Below are positions 27,497-36,115 of a DNA stretch of 64,000 nt, in pieces (the first letter of the stretch is position 1; every line of letters begins with the position of its first letter). A program made the translations under genes and the position numbers. The stretch spans positions 90,239 through 154,238 of the forward strand of contig RFGF01000022.1 of the NCBI GenBank assembly GCA_003695915.1. Reading direction: 5' to 3'. Below the pieces are notes generated by a model. The model did no database searches and was not told the DNA's origin. It saw only the letters and a list, made by a program, of their open reading frames with translations. The DNA comes from Nitrospirota bacterium (GTDB lineage Bacteria > Nitrospirota > Nitrospiria > Nitrospirales > UBA8639).

Positions 27497-29269
27497 TCAG
27501 ACCCCGGTCGGCTGCCGTTCCCGCTGACGATTATGACGTGCAATGTACAACAATCCATCTGCCATGGAATAATTGAAGGGCAATTCACAAACGACTTCGC
27601 TAATTTTTTCATAGACATGTTGATATACTCGTTCAGCTTGCTCGGGAGTCATGCCTTCCTTGACCTCGTAGAAAAAGCCCAAGCTAAGATCTTCGGAAGC
27701 CGGACGCATAATCCGTTGGATCCCATATGCTCCAGGATCGTTCATAATCGGCGCTTCTTTTTCCAAATCAAATAGGCACGGTTGGCACGAAAATCCATAT
27801 GAAGAATGGAGTTTCGTGTTGTTGATGATGAAGTTCATAGTTTCCAATGCTTCTTCTTCCCGCTCGGTAGGAAATCCGACAATGATGTAACAATGAACCG
27901 CAATGCCCAAATCGACACAATCGTTGCAAATCCGATTTACATGCTCCTGTGTAATGCCTTTTTTCATAAAATCCATCAACCGTGCATTATAGGTCTCCAA
28001 TCCGAACACGATTTTTTGACAACCAGCATCGCGCATGAGCGCCAACAAGTCGCGTGTGAGATTTTTTTCAAATCGAAGTTCTGCCGTCCATTGTAAACCC
28101 AAGTTTCGGTCGATCAATTGTCGACACAATCGCTTCGTGGGCGACAGTGCCAGGCATTCATCGGTGAAAAAGAAAAATGGCGTATCGTATTTCTTCGACA
28201 ACGCAGCTAACTCATCGACAACTTTTGTGGGGTCTTTTTGCCGAAAATTCTGATGGTCCAACGTCAAGGCGCAAAACGCACAGTCTTTGTAATAGCAGCC
28301 TCGCGAAAATTGAACCGGCAAAACGGTTTCCGGAGCCAAATACCGTCCGAGCGGAAACCCGTCATAATTAGGGGCTGGATGCTGCGCCAAATTCTCCGAA
28401 TAAAACGGTTGGTTGACGACAACCTTGCTGTTGGCTTGATAAATTAAATTCGGGACCTTTTCAAATTGCTTCTTCCCCTCCAATTGATTCACCAACTCGA
28501 CCAGCGCGGTCTCTCCCTCGAAGACAATGAAATCATCGGCTAGCTCAAAAAGTCGATGACATCGCCTGAGATTGTCGACGAGCCGAGTGAAGATACTCCC
28601 GCCAATCGTCACATGGATGTCTGGTCGTGTTTCTTTGATCAACCGACAAAGAGTCAGACCAGGAATAATTTGCGAGGTCGCTGTAATAGAGACGCCAATG
28701 AGATCGGGCGCATCTCCTATGAGGCTCGGCAGAAATTGATGTCGGAACAAATCGATATACGGATTCTGGGTTTCATCGCCAACAGCTTTCAAAATGTCGC
28801 GCGATGAATAAATCGAATAGGCGAATTGGTTATCGACAACCGTGATGCGGGTTGGAAAATACAGCGAGGAAACCAATTCCAACCATCGATCAATTAAAAA
28901 TAAACATTCCCGATAGCGCTCAATGTCATAAAACTCTTCGCTTCTCAACGATGCTTTGGCTGGTTCGATCTGATCAATAAGATAGGGAAACCGTTCGAGC
29001 GATTCGACCACTCGCGCATAATGCTCTCGGCTATTTGGCCCAACGTCGCCTTGGAGCGAGCGTTCCAATTCTTTCGCCTTATCCAACAATCGCTGATACA
29101 CGTCGAGTCCATAGGAGCGTGTCAAGACGAAATCCAAAAGCTCCATATTAAGATCACGTTGACTCTTATCAGGAATTCCAGCTTGATCGAGAAAAGCGGT
29201 AAGACACGGAAGACTTAAATACGGTTGCGATGGATGCCAACTGGGTGGGAAAAGCAAAGAAATTTTCAT
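27497..29269 (-). CDS. B12-binding-type radical SAM protein
   Basis: The 590-residue protein has an N-terminal cobalamin-binding-like domain (GVSITATSQIIPGLTLCRLI and HVTIGGSIFTRL, about residues 190-240). A radical SAM barrel follows with the cluster motif GCYYKDCAFC, which spaces the cysteines CX4CX2C. The later segment GCQKIVFGLETYNARLMDFM is the usual radical SAM strand pattern. Such proteins carry out methylations or rearrangements on lipids, cofactors or peptides. It is the first gene of the cluster and has a weak GGTGAT ribosome site. Its substrate is unknown; a modification linked to the cytochrome or NXR-like proteins is speculative. Confidence 0.82.
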   Translation of the reverse strand: MKISLLFPPSWHPSQPYLSLPCLTAFLDQAGIPDKSQRDLNMELLDFVLTRSYGLDVYQRLLDKAKELERSLQGDVGPNSREHYARVVESLERFPYLIDQIEPAKASLRSEEFYDIERYRECLFLIDRWLELVSSLYFPTRITVVDNQFAYSIYSSRDILKAVGDETQNPYIDLFRHQFLPSLIGDAPDLIGVSITATSQIIPGLTLCRLIKETRPDIHVTIGGSIFTRLVDNLRRCHRLFELADDFIVFEGETALVELVNQLEGKKQFEKVPNLIYQANSKVVVNQPFYSENLAQHPAPNYDGFPLGRYLAPETVLPVQFSRGCYYKDCAFCALTLDHQNFRQKDPTKVVDELAALSKKYDTPFFFFTDECLALSPTKRLCRQLIDRNLGLQWTAELRFEKNLTRDLLALMRDAGCQKIVFGLETYNARLMDFMKKGITQEHVNRICNDCVDLGIAVHCYIIVGFPTEREEEALETMNFIINNTKLHSSYGFSCQPCLFDLEKEAPIMNDPGAYGIQRIMRPASEDLSLGFFYEVKEGMTPEQAERVYQHVYEKISEVVCELPFNYSMADGLLYIARHNRQRERQPTGV

Positions 29270-30530
29270 ATATCACCGTAGGGACAGCTCAACGAAATTT
29301 ACTAGCCATTCATCTTGAATTCACTTAACCTAACGAGATTTTTTAACCTGACGAGGTTTTTTCACGATTCTCTGCTTATTTACACACCTTTTATACACAC
29401 CTTAATTCAATGAATGCAACTAAACGGCTAAGTCCCGAACAACAAGGCTGAATTTCATTAAAAGTTTGCGATAAAAGCCCTCGATCTAAATGGGTTATGG
29501 ATCCTTAAATTTTGCCGAGGCCACCGATACTCGGAAAGCTTTCTTGTAAACATGCCTCAAGGACAACACGAATACCAATCGCGGAGTAAATATTTTCTAA
29601 CATTCTGCGAGCGTAGAGCAATAACTCTGATGAACCGATAGCCAATCGATTATTACCAGAAGATAGGGTTCATATTCCTCCATGAAGAATTCGGAAATGG
29701 GAGCAGCTCGGTGTCAGCACGAAAAGCGATGGGCATTGAGCGCAGATATCAACGCCTGTCCCGGCGGAGATGCAGAGCGAGTGATGGGCTAAATTGGTAC
29801 CGTTATGCCTGTCACGTACCAGTGCGATAGCTTTTGCGTTGGCTTGAACCGGAGACAGCGGTCAGATCCTTACCGAGAGAGCTATCTAGAATGCAGCATA
29901 GAATGACGATAGGCTCTCCTTCCCGGCCGGAAGACCATAGCTCATGACGTACCAGGCATATTCTCGGACTTCGTCGAGATTGTGCAGCCTATCCCAGTAG
30001 ATTCTGGCTGAACAGGCACCAGAGCGAGTGTAAGAGTAGAATGTACTGTGCATTGCGGTCTACTATGCAGACCGTCTTTTTCATTCTGACCCAAGGAGAT
30101 CGAGTCTGGACAGCGATGCTCCCTCAACATAAGAGACTAAAACTCTGTATACCCTGCTGCGTCAACGTGTAACGGCATGCTCGGCAATCTGCTCACATAT
30201 TTTGATCAACGATACCCGAAACCATGCGCGATGACATCCACAGGCGGATAGAGCACAATGTGCCATTGAGAAAACCGACAGTTGGTCATTTCCCTAGTTC
30301 AAATGTGGTCTGGGGTCTCTCAAAGCGCTGATCGACCATCATACGAGCTAGCGAATGTGAGCCCATACCTCTTCTTCTAGCATACGGATTATGATCCAAA
30401 ATACTTCCATTGGGATTGCCTTTTGGAAACAGTTATCCTCTTCTAATGAGGCTCATTAGGGAACAGCCAGGTTAACCACTAAACCCTATGTTTTTCGACC
30501 CCTGCCTTCTCAACGAATCATTGCAAAAAT
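29270..30530. other. Gene-free AT-richer region between two NXR-related operons
   Basis: About 1.2 kb without a convincing ORF on either strand; the longest frames are under 65 codons and not protein-like. It should hold the promoter of the radical SAM operon near its left edge. I see short inverted repeats (for example CCGAG/CTCGG near 29515) but no recognised RNA family. A small RNA cannot be excluded. Confidence 0.4.
29325..29360. repeat. Two tandem 18-base repeats, each a small hairpin with a T run
   Basis: TTAACCTAACGAGATTTT and TTAACCTGACGAGGTTTT follow each other (16 of 18 equal). In the second copy AACCT pairs with AGGTT and six T follow, so the pair could act as a plus-strand terminator. 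Confidence 0.4.
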
Positions 30531-30584
30531 AAAAAGGCTTTAGGAGGCTGCTCTTTACAATCGAGCAACACTCCTAAAGCCTTT
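30531..30584 (-). terminator. Terminator of the nxrC transcript
   Basis: On the minus strand AAAGGCTTTAGGAG pairs with CTCCTAAAGCCTTT (a 14-base stem) and a U-rich tract follows. It lies about 80 bases after the nxrC stop and cleanly ends the torD-nxrC transcript. Confidence 0.85.
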
Positions 30585-30663
30585 GCTTAAACCCAATTGG
30601 GCTTTAAACTAGTTTACTTTGAGAATCCACCAAAGCAAGCTCATATCGAATTTTCTAGCTTTC

Positions 30664-31617
30664 TCAAGGCATTTGAGCAGTAAACCAGGTGGAGATTCCT
30701 TTCATCCCGTTTCGTTCCATATTGGCTCCATCCCATACAGCAAAGGCAACCGGAACTGACGCACCTTTGCTAAACTGCACATCGTTGGGATCCTTGGTGG
30801 TTAACGATCGTTTGAACACAACCCGCCAGGTTGGTCCGTTACAGCAGCCACCTTTCAAAGCCCCATACGGTTCCCACAATCCATTGCCCAAGACATCTTG
30901 ATGCGCTTGTGTCGTTAAGGTGCTGAAGCCATTGGCGTTCAAATCTTCGACAGGGCTAATCCGAAGGTCTGGATCGGACATGATATTCCCTGACCAAATA
31001 CCTGGATTGAACGGTCCTAAGCTTCGTCCAATACGGTCAGGATACGTCACACCACCTGCTGGCTCTTCATAATAAAAGTCCCAAGCAATGGATGGATATT
31101 GTTGATCCACATCCCACATTCCTGCAACACCGGCTCCAAGATCTCTCTGCCACTCAGCATTCCAGCGCCAAATATTTACCGTACCGCCAGGCTGCCCCAT
31201 ACATTGGAACGGAGGTGCGCCGGACGTTTGGACGGGGAATTGAACAGCCATCTGGTCACGAAAATCTTGTGGCCCAATTGTCGTGTTGTTCAATGTTTGA
31301 TCGCCCCAGTTGGCCCACACACCGATCTCATTCCCATTCGTAGCCATCTTTATCATGACCACCTTGACCGAGATATTCGGGTGCATTGGGGTGGTAATGG
31401 TTTGACCACTTAACGGAACCATCACTCCTGGTACCATCTCCCATATAGGATTTGCGCCATCCATCGGGATAGGTCCTTTGATCATTTTCACCGGAATTGT
31501 GACGGGCTGGCTGACGGCCAAGGGAACTTGCCCCATGGTTAAGAGACCACCGAGAAGCAGCGCCGCGAGAAGAACGCTAAACACGACCCGTTTGTTACGC
31601 GTCTGCACAACTCTCAT
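30664..31617 (-). CDS. nxrC: NxrC-like nitrite oxidoreductase gamma subunit (haem b)
   Basis: NxrC is the proposed haem-binding, electron-relaying subunit of periplasmic nitrite oxidoreductase. The 317-residue product has a clear signal peptide (residues 9-37, ending LAVSQ) and the ethylbenzene-dehydrogenase-related fold: PMDGANPIWE, PLSGQTITTP, Met140 in CMGQ as probable haem ligand, VNIWRWNAEWQ, and AVWDGANMERNGMKGISTW near the end. A strong AAAGGAGG precedes the start. It follows a TorD-type chaperone gene, consistent with a molybdoenzyme partner, yet nxrA and nxrB are not in the window. A gamma subunit of another type II DMSO-reductase enzyme is the alternative. Confidence 0.82.
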   Translation of the reverse strand: MRVVQTRNKRVVFSVLLAALLLGGLLTMGQVPLAVSQPVTIPVKMIKGPIPMDGANPIWEMVPGVMVPLSGQTITTPMHPNISVKVVMIKMATNGNEIGVWANWGDQTLNNTTIGPQDFRDQMAVQFPVQTSGAPPFQCMGQPGGTVNIWRWNAEWQRDLGAGVAGMWDVDQQYPSIAWDFYYEEPAGGVTYPDRIGRSLGPFNPGIWSGNIMSDPDLRISPVEDLNANGFSTLTTQAHQDVLGNGLWEPYGALKGGCCNGPTWRVVFKRSLTTKDPNDVQFSKGASVPVAFAVWDGANMERNGMKGISTWFTAQMP

Positions 31618-31704
31618 AATGACGCATCCTCCTTTTTGATGAAAGATTAAAATCGAAAGGACTGCCGGCTGACTATCACACTATCTTCTTTGCTGCTTAG
31701 TTGC

Positions 31705-32667
31705 TTATGCTGACCCAGACTGGCCGGATTCCGGGGTTTCTTTGTCCAGGTAAGCCTGGGCACCAACCTCGTTCATCAATAGACTCAGCTCGTTGCCTTG
31801 ATCTTGGGCTCCACATTCGTATGACTGTCCCTCAGGATTCAAGAAACTGGCTGGACGATAATCGGTTTCCGAGTATGGCTGCGGCGTCACGCCCAAGAAC
31901 TCGACCTCAAACCCGACCCAATCATTGGTAAAATCCGCTAAGATTTTATAAAATCCATAATCTGCTTTCCGTTTTAACATCCCTGCAAACAAAGGAACCC
32001 AACGGCCGACATGTTCCTTCACGAACTTTTTTTCTGCATCAATGACGGTCTGCAATTTTTCCGGACCATCATGAAGCAATGCATAAGATTCTTTGTAGGC
32101 AAGATAATGGAGAAATTCCAGCTCGACGCTCAAATGATCGAGCCGCTCATGGATGTCACGCGAAAGCTGAAGCCCGAATGCACTATAAAATCCGGCAATA
32201 TCTCCCATCACGTACGATTGCCCAAAGACATGATCGTTTCCAAACAGCGTCTCGTAAGGTGGGCAATCGAGAGAGATCACGTTGCTGAATACGCGACGGT
32301 GTTCGTCGCGGAGATCTTGAATATCCCAATTCATCCCCTCATTCGAGACCCACTCTTCAATGGCATTGAAATGGGCCTCAATCCCCGACAACCGCTCACG
32401 AGCCGTCTCGCTATCGGCAATCGGCAATCCCTGAATAGCACTTTTAAGGCTTTCTAACGCCGCACGTCCATCTTCGACAAACTCTCCAGCTTGCAAGTAG
32501 TCGAGAAATTCATCATCTTCCGGATAAAGGAAACTCCAAGACAAGAGAAGATACAACTTGCTTCTGGAAAGAGCCCGCTCTACGGACGGAGCTTTTTGCG
32601 GGGGGATTGTGACAGGCTTGTCAACGACAGATTGACCAACTTTGTTCTTTGCTTCTTTCAGACCCAT
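31705..32667 (-). CDS. TorD-family molybdoenzyme chaperone
   Basis: TorD-type chaperones help insert the molybdenum cofactor and hold the Tat-bound catalytic subunit. The 320-residue protein has an all-helical TorD/DmsD core: LLLSWSFLYPEDDEF, then YETLFGNDHVFGQSYVMGDIAGFY (the E-x-x-F region) and HLSVELEFLHYLAYKE. ATG 32667 was taken because GAGGAG lies before it; the frame is open 32 codons further. A good sigma-70 promoter lies about 85 bases upstream. The next gene is nxrC, so the client is probably a nitrite oxidoreductase alpha subunit coded elsewhere. Confidence 0.85.
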   Translation of the reverse strand: MGLKEAKNKVGQSVVDKPVTIPPQKAPSVERALSRSKLYLLLSWSFLYPEDDEFLDYLQAGEFVEDGRAALESLKSAIQGLPIADSETARERLSGIEAHFNAIEEWVSNEGMNWDIQDLRDEHRRVFSNVISLDCPPYETLFGNDHVFGQSYVMGDIAGFYSAFGLQLSRDIHERLDHLSVELEFLHYLAYKESYALLHDGPEKLQTVIDAEKKFVKEHVGRWVPLFAGMLKRKADYGFYKILADFTNDWVGFEVEFLGVTPQPYSETDYRPASFLNPEGQSYECGAQDQGNELSLLMNEVGAQAYLDKETPESGQSGSA

Positions 32668-32752
32668 AACGTTCCTCTCCTCGCCTGTCTGTCCTTCGGA
32701 AAGCGTCAATCGTTGTGACCGAAACACATTCCTTATTTCCGAAGGAGCATGA

Positions 32753-32781
32753 TGATAGGACAACAGAAAAATGAAGTCAAG
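32753..32781 (-). promoter_or_regulatory. Sigma-70-type promoter before torD-nxrC
   Basis: On the minus strand TTGACT and TATCAT are separated by exactly 17 bases. It points at the torD-like gene, with the start codon about 85 bases downstream. The rest of the 300-base gap to the ferredoxin gene holds nothing else. Confidence 0.6.
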
Positions 32782-32968
32782 CGCAAATTCGCATGACTGA
32801 CTCTACCGAACTCCATTTTTGTTTTTACCGATTCAAACAACCTCCTGGATTTCAAACTTTCACGACAGCCAAACACCGAGCAAGATCTCATCGTGCCTTG
32901 CCGACCCTATTGATTCGGTTATCATCGCCCTCTTCTCATGCTATGCGATCCTTCCATCCCAATCAAAT

Positions 32969-33601
32969 TCATGGCAATGTAGGTATTTCTCTCGCAGGAA
33001 TTATCTTGATCGCAACACGGTCATTCACCGACTGACAAATATGTTGACAGATCCCACATCCAACGCAGACCGTGCGGTCAATCTCGATCTGAAAGGACGA
33101 AAAACTCATGTGAATAGCTTGCACAGGGCACTTGGACACACAGGCATTGCATCCTTGACTGGCCGTACAGAGGCGAGGAGAAACCGCAGCTAGTCCCATT
33201 TTGACATCGAGGCGATTTTGAACAGGCAGAAGCGCTTCCGTCTGGCAGGCTGCGATGCAGGGGAAATCGTCACAAAGCTGACAGGGTGCTTGATCAGGGA
33301 AAAGAATCGGAGTTTCGTCGACTGGATGATTCTGAATGACTTCATGAGGACAGGCTTCGACGCAATCGTCGCATCGCGTACATCGAAAGAGAAATTCCGA
33401 TTCCTCCACTGCTCCGGGCGGACGCAACCAATCCCTGCGAAGCGGCGCTGGAGCCGTCGGTTTTGGCGTCGTTGGAGCATCGCGATGTTTAAGGTATTCG
33501 TGGACGGTAACCCCGATGGAGGCAACGGACTGCCGAAGGAATCGACGACGATCGACCGGGGGTTCCGACGAGACCTTGGGGGGACGAGAAGAATCAGCCA
33601 T
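32969..33601 (-). CDS. NapG/MauM-like ferredoxin with four 4Fe-4S motifs
   Basis: The 210-residue protein has an RRRFLRQS segment near residue 18 that looks like a Tat export signal, although the following hydrophobic stretch is short. Four cysteine groups follow: CTRCDDCVEACP, CQLCDDFPCIAAC, CTASQGCNACVSKCP and CVGCGICQHICQ. This is the NapG/NapH-type periplasmic ferredoxin layout. It would shuttle electrons between a membrane quinol site or multihaem protein and a molybdoenzyme. It sits between the HExxH gene and torD-nxrC, so a role in NXR maturation or electron flow fits. Confidence 0.82.
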   Translation of the reverse strand: MADSSRPPKVSSEPPVDRRRFLRQSVASIGVTVHEYLKHRDAPTTPKPTAPAPLRRDWLRPPGAVEESEFLFRCTRCDDCVEACPHEVIQNHPVDETPILFPDQAPCQLCDDFPCIAACQTEALLPVQNRLDVKMGLAAVSPRLCTASQGCNACVSKCPVQAIHMSFSSFQIEIDRTVCVGCGICQHICQSVNDRVAIKIIPAREIPTLP

Positions 33602-33694
33602 GGAAGCCTACCCTTGCTGCCCGATCCCTTTGGAGAGAGACATCAAACCGTCTAATGCCGATCGCCGGCACGCCCAGCAAAAACCATGTTCGAC

Positions 33695-34693
33695 TTACAC
33701 GACACCGGCTGCGCGAAGCTTATACACTTCAACGCACCGATCACAGGCTCCATATTCCGTATCCCAGCCTGGGTGATTTTCCCGGATATAATCCAGCACA
33801 TACGGCTCAACTTTCTCTTCCAAATCCTCGACCCAAGAATACGTGGGGAATCGGCACAAAGGGCAAGGAAATCCGGGCATCAGCAAGGGTTTGCTGGGAA
33901 CTTCGGGAGCTTCGCCTTCTTCGACCGTCACAGCCCGCTCTAAAATCCGCATCGTGTCGGTCGCCATGTCGACAAGCTCAGCATGCGTAAAGTAATCCGT
34001 TTGCCACAACCCCTCGAATACCGCTTCGATCTGTCCTGGCGGAATTTTTCGATACCATGACCGAAATTCTCTGAATCGATACTCTTTTGGAAACATCGGT
34101 TCCCGTTCCATCCGCATTATTCGACTATCGATATGAAGGCACCACAACACGCGATAGCGATTTTGAATCAGATGCTCTTCCCCTGGATTGAAACCGAGTT
34201 TGGTATCGGGATCGAATCCAAATCGTTCATCCAGCATATCGGCGATATGGGTCAATTCATGGCGGAGGTATCGGTTAATCGCTGGATCATAAAAGCGCCG
34301 AGGTATTAATTTGATGCCGACGCCCTTTTGGCCCTTTTCTTCAAACTGCCTCGCCAGCTTCTCCTCAACGGTCCCCCATTTTCGGAGAATATCTACGCCT
34401 TCTTGATCCTCTTTCAAGACCCCACGTACCAAAACGATACCAACCTTTTCTTCCAACTCAGGGAATTCTCGAAACGCGTCTCGAAGAATATCTGCAAATC
34501 CCCATTTGGCAAACAAGTGTTGATAGAGTTTTTTGAACTCCGGTTCGCGGTCATCGAGCGAAAATCGCTCGTAAATCGGATCAGCCAACTCATGAAATTC
34601 ATTGTAGTACGTAGGATCGCCCTCGCGTTCGGTCTTTTCCGCAAACGAATCGACCACTTCTTGGAGCAGTGCTGGTTGAAACCGGATCTCCAT
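33695..34693 (-). CDS. HExxH-motif protein of unknown function
   Basis: The 332-residue cytosolic protein has RHELTHIAD (about residue 145), a HExxH zinc-peptidase type motif, and a C-terminal pair of CxxC motifs (CPLC and CDRC) that could form a zinc site. The rest is rich in charged helices. No family is recognised with confidence. As first gene in front of the ferredoxin, TorD and nxrC genes it may be a maturation factor or protease for the oxidoreductase; that is inference only. The start follows a weak AAGAGGAGA. Confidence 0.6.
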   Translation of the reverse strand: MEIRFQPALLQEVVDSFAEKTEREGDPTYYNEFHELADPIYERFSLDDREPEFKKLYQHLFAKWGFADILRDAFREFPELEEKVGIVLVRGVLKEDQEGVDILRKWGTVEEKLARQFEEKGQKGVGIKLIPRRFYDPAINRYLRHELTHIADMLDERFGFDPDTKLGFNPGEEHLIQNRYRVLWCLHIDSRIMRMEREPMFPKEYRFREFRSWYRKIPPGQIEAVFEGLWQTDYFTHAELVDMATDTMRILERAVTVEEGEAPEVPSKPLLMPGFPCPLCRFPTYSWVEDLEEKVEPYVLDYIRENHPGWDTEYGACDRCVEVYKLRAAGVV

Positions 34694-34736
34694 AATTCTT
34701 TTCTCCTCTTGCCTGGATTGGGAGACGAGACTAGGC

Positions 34737-34755
34737 AGTCATCGGTCGGATGACT
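34737..34755. promoter_or_regulatory. Perfect inverted repeat in the divergent NXR/WD40 promoter region
   Basis: AGTCATC and GATGACT form a 7-base perfect inverted repeat around GGTCG. It lies 44 bases upstream of the HExxH gene and 200 bases before the WD40 gene. A regulator such as the nearby NtrC-type protein could bind it. Confidence 0.4.
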
Positions 34756-34955
34756 CCTCGTAATCCTTCATCGCCCGTAACCTTGACTCCCCCACAAACA
34801 GCGAATTACCATTTTCTATCGAATTGATGACCTGAATCACATGAGCTTGGACGCCTTATTATAGGAAGCCTAACTTTTCATTCGCAACAAGAGGCACCAA
34901 GAGGCTTCCCGAATCTTTCGAGATCTCAAGTCTTACCAAAAGGAGTACAGGGTCA

Positions 34956-36041
34956 ATGATGGACTCAACCAGTACGACACCAGCCCCAGCATTGGGTTCT
35001 CAGACACCGGAAGTGGCCCAACCAGAGTTAGACGCTTTGACGTATTGGAAAGCCGGCGTAAAAGAATTCAAAACCTTTCGCGGCCATACGCAAGAAGTCT
35101 GGTCGGTAGCCTATGCCCCTGACGGCCTCACCTTGGCAAGCGGTGGAAACGATCGCTATCTCCGAATGTGGGACATCGAAACGGGCCGCCTGCTTCGATC
35201 ACTGCGAGGCCACACGCATACCATTCGACAAGTGGCGTATAGCCCAGACGGGCAATTGCTCGCTAGCGCCAGCGAGGACCGCACCATTCGCCTATGGAAC
35301 CCCGCGACCGGCGAAACTGTTCGGCTCCTGTTTACCCGATATGACCATGCGGTCTGCAGTATTTCTTTCTCTCCCGATGGACTCATGCTGGCACGGGCCG
35401 GTCAAAACAAAGACGTCAAAATTTGGGAAGTTACCACGGGCACGGAGCTCATGACTTTGCTCGGGAAAGATCAATTCGATCTTCACTGGACCGTCTGTGC
35501 AGCATTTTCGCCAGATGGGATACATTTAGCTACGGGAAACGATATCGGCAAGATCAAACTCTACGAAGTGTTGCCGAGCGGCGAAGAGATACTCGTGCAC
35601 AATGGGCATTGGCGAGAGATCGACGACGACGAAGAAACCGAAGCGCGCGGCTATTTCGTTGACGACCAGGGCACGTTCCAACGACCCATGGAATATTGGA
35701 TTGGCGCGTTGACGTTTACGCCGGATGGTCGACTGCTCATCTCCGGCAGCCGCGATTCCACGATTAAATTTTTCGAAATGCCGACGCTCCGCGAACTGCG
35801 AACGTTAAAAGGGCATTCCGAATGGGTCCGCCACCTGCTCGTTTCGCATGATGGGAAAGTATTGTTCAGTGCCAGTGACGATGGGACCATAAAACTGTGG
35901 GATATCCAGACGGGCCGGCACTTCAAAACGCTCAAAGGCCACAATGGTGCCGTTCGCGGCCTCGCTTTATCACCGGACGGGAAATATTTGGCCAGCGCCT
36001 CAACAGACCGCACTCTTAAATTATGGGAAGGCGGTGGCTGA
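34956..36041 (+). CDS. WD40-repeat protein
   Basis: The 361-residue product is a WD40 beta-propeller. Repeats end in MWDIETGRLLRSLRGH, LWNPATGETV, IWEVTTGTEL, FFEMPTLRELRTLKGH, LWDIQTGRHFKTLKGH and LWEGGG, so about seven blades are present. An acidic insert (DDDEETEARG, near residue 225) interrupts one blade. There is no signal peptide. AAAAGGAG lies upstream of the start. WD40 proteins scaffold complexes, and its position between the NXR-related genes and a sigma-54 two-component pair hints at a role there. Confidence 0.85.
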   Translation: MMDSTSTTPAPALGSQTPEVAQPELDALTYWKAGVKEFKTFRGHTQEVWSVAYAPDGLTLASGGNDRYLRMWDIETGRLLRSLRGHTHTIRQVAYSPDGQLLASASEDRTIRLWNPATGETVRLLFTRYDHAVCSISFSPDGLMLARAGQNKDVKIWEVTTGTELMTLLGKDQFDLHWTVCAAFSPDGIHLATGNDIGKIKLYEVLPSGEEILVHNGHWREIDDDEETEARGYFVDDQGTFQRPMEYWIGALTFTPDGRLLISGSRDSTIKFFEMPTLRELRTLKGHSEWVRHLLVSHDGKVLFSASDDGTIKLWDIQTGRHFKTLKGHNGAVRGLALSPDGKYLASASTDRTLKLWEGGG

Positions 36042-36115
36042 TTGCACAGGAGGGTAACGACTCGCAACGCTTCGCTATTCCCTCTGTTCCGATTCAGAGA
36101 AAAGGTGCGGGGAGA

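Noticed and set aside
34870..34900. Possible sigma-54 promoter before the HExxH gene
   Set aside because: The minus strand GG and GC elements are 11 rather than 10 bases apart, which is not tolerated by sigma-54.
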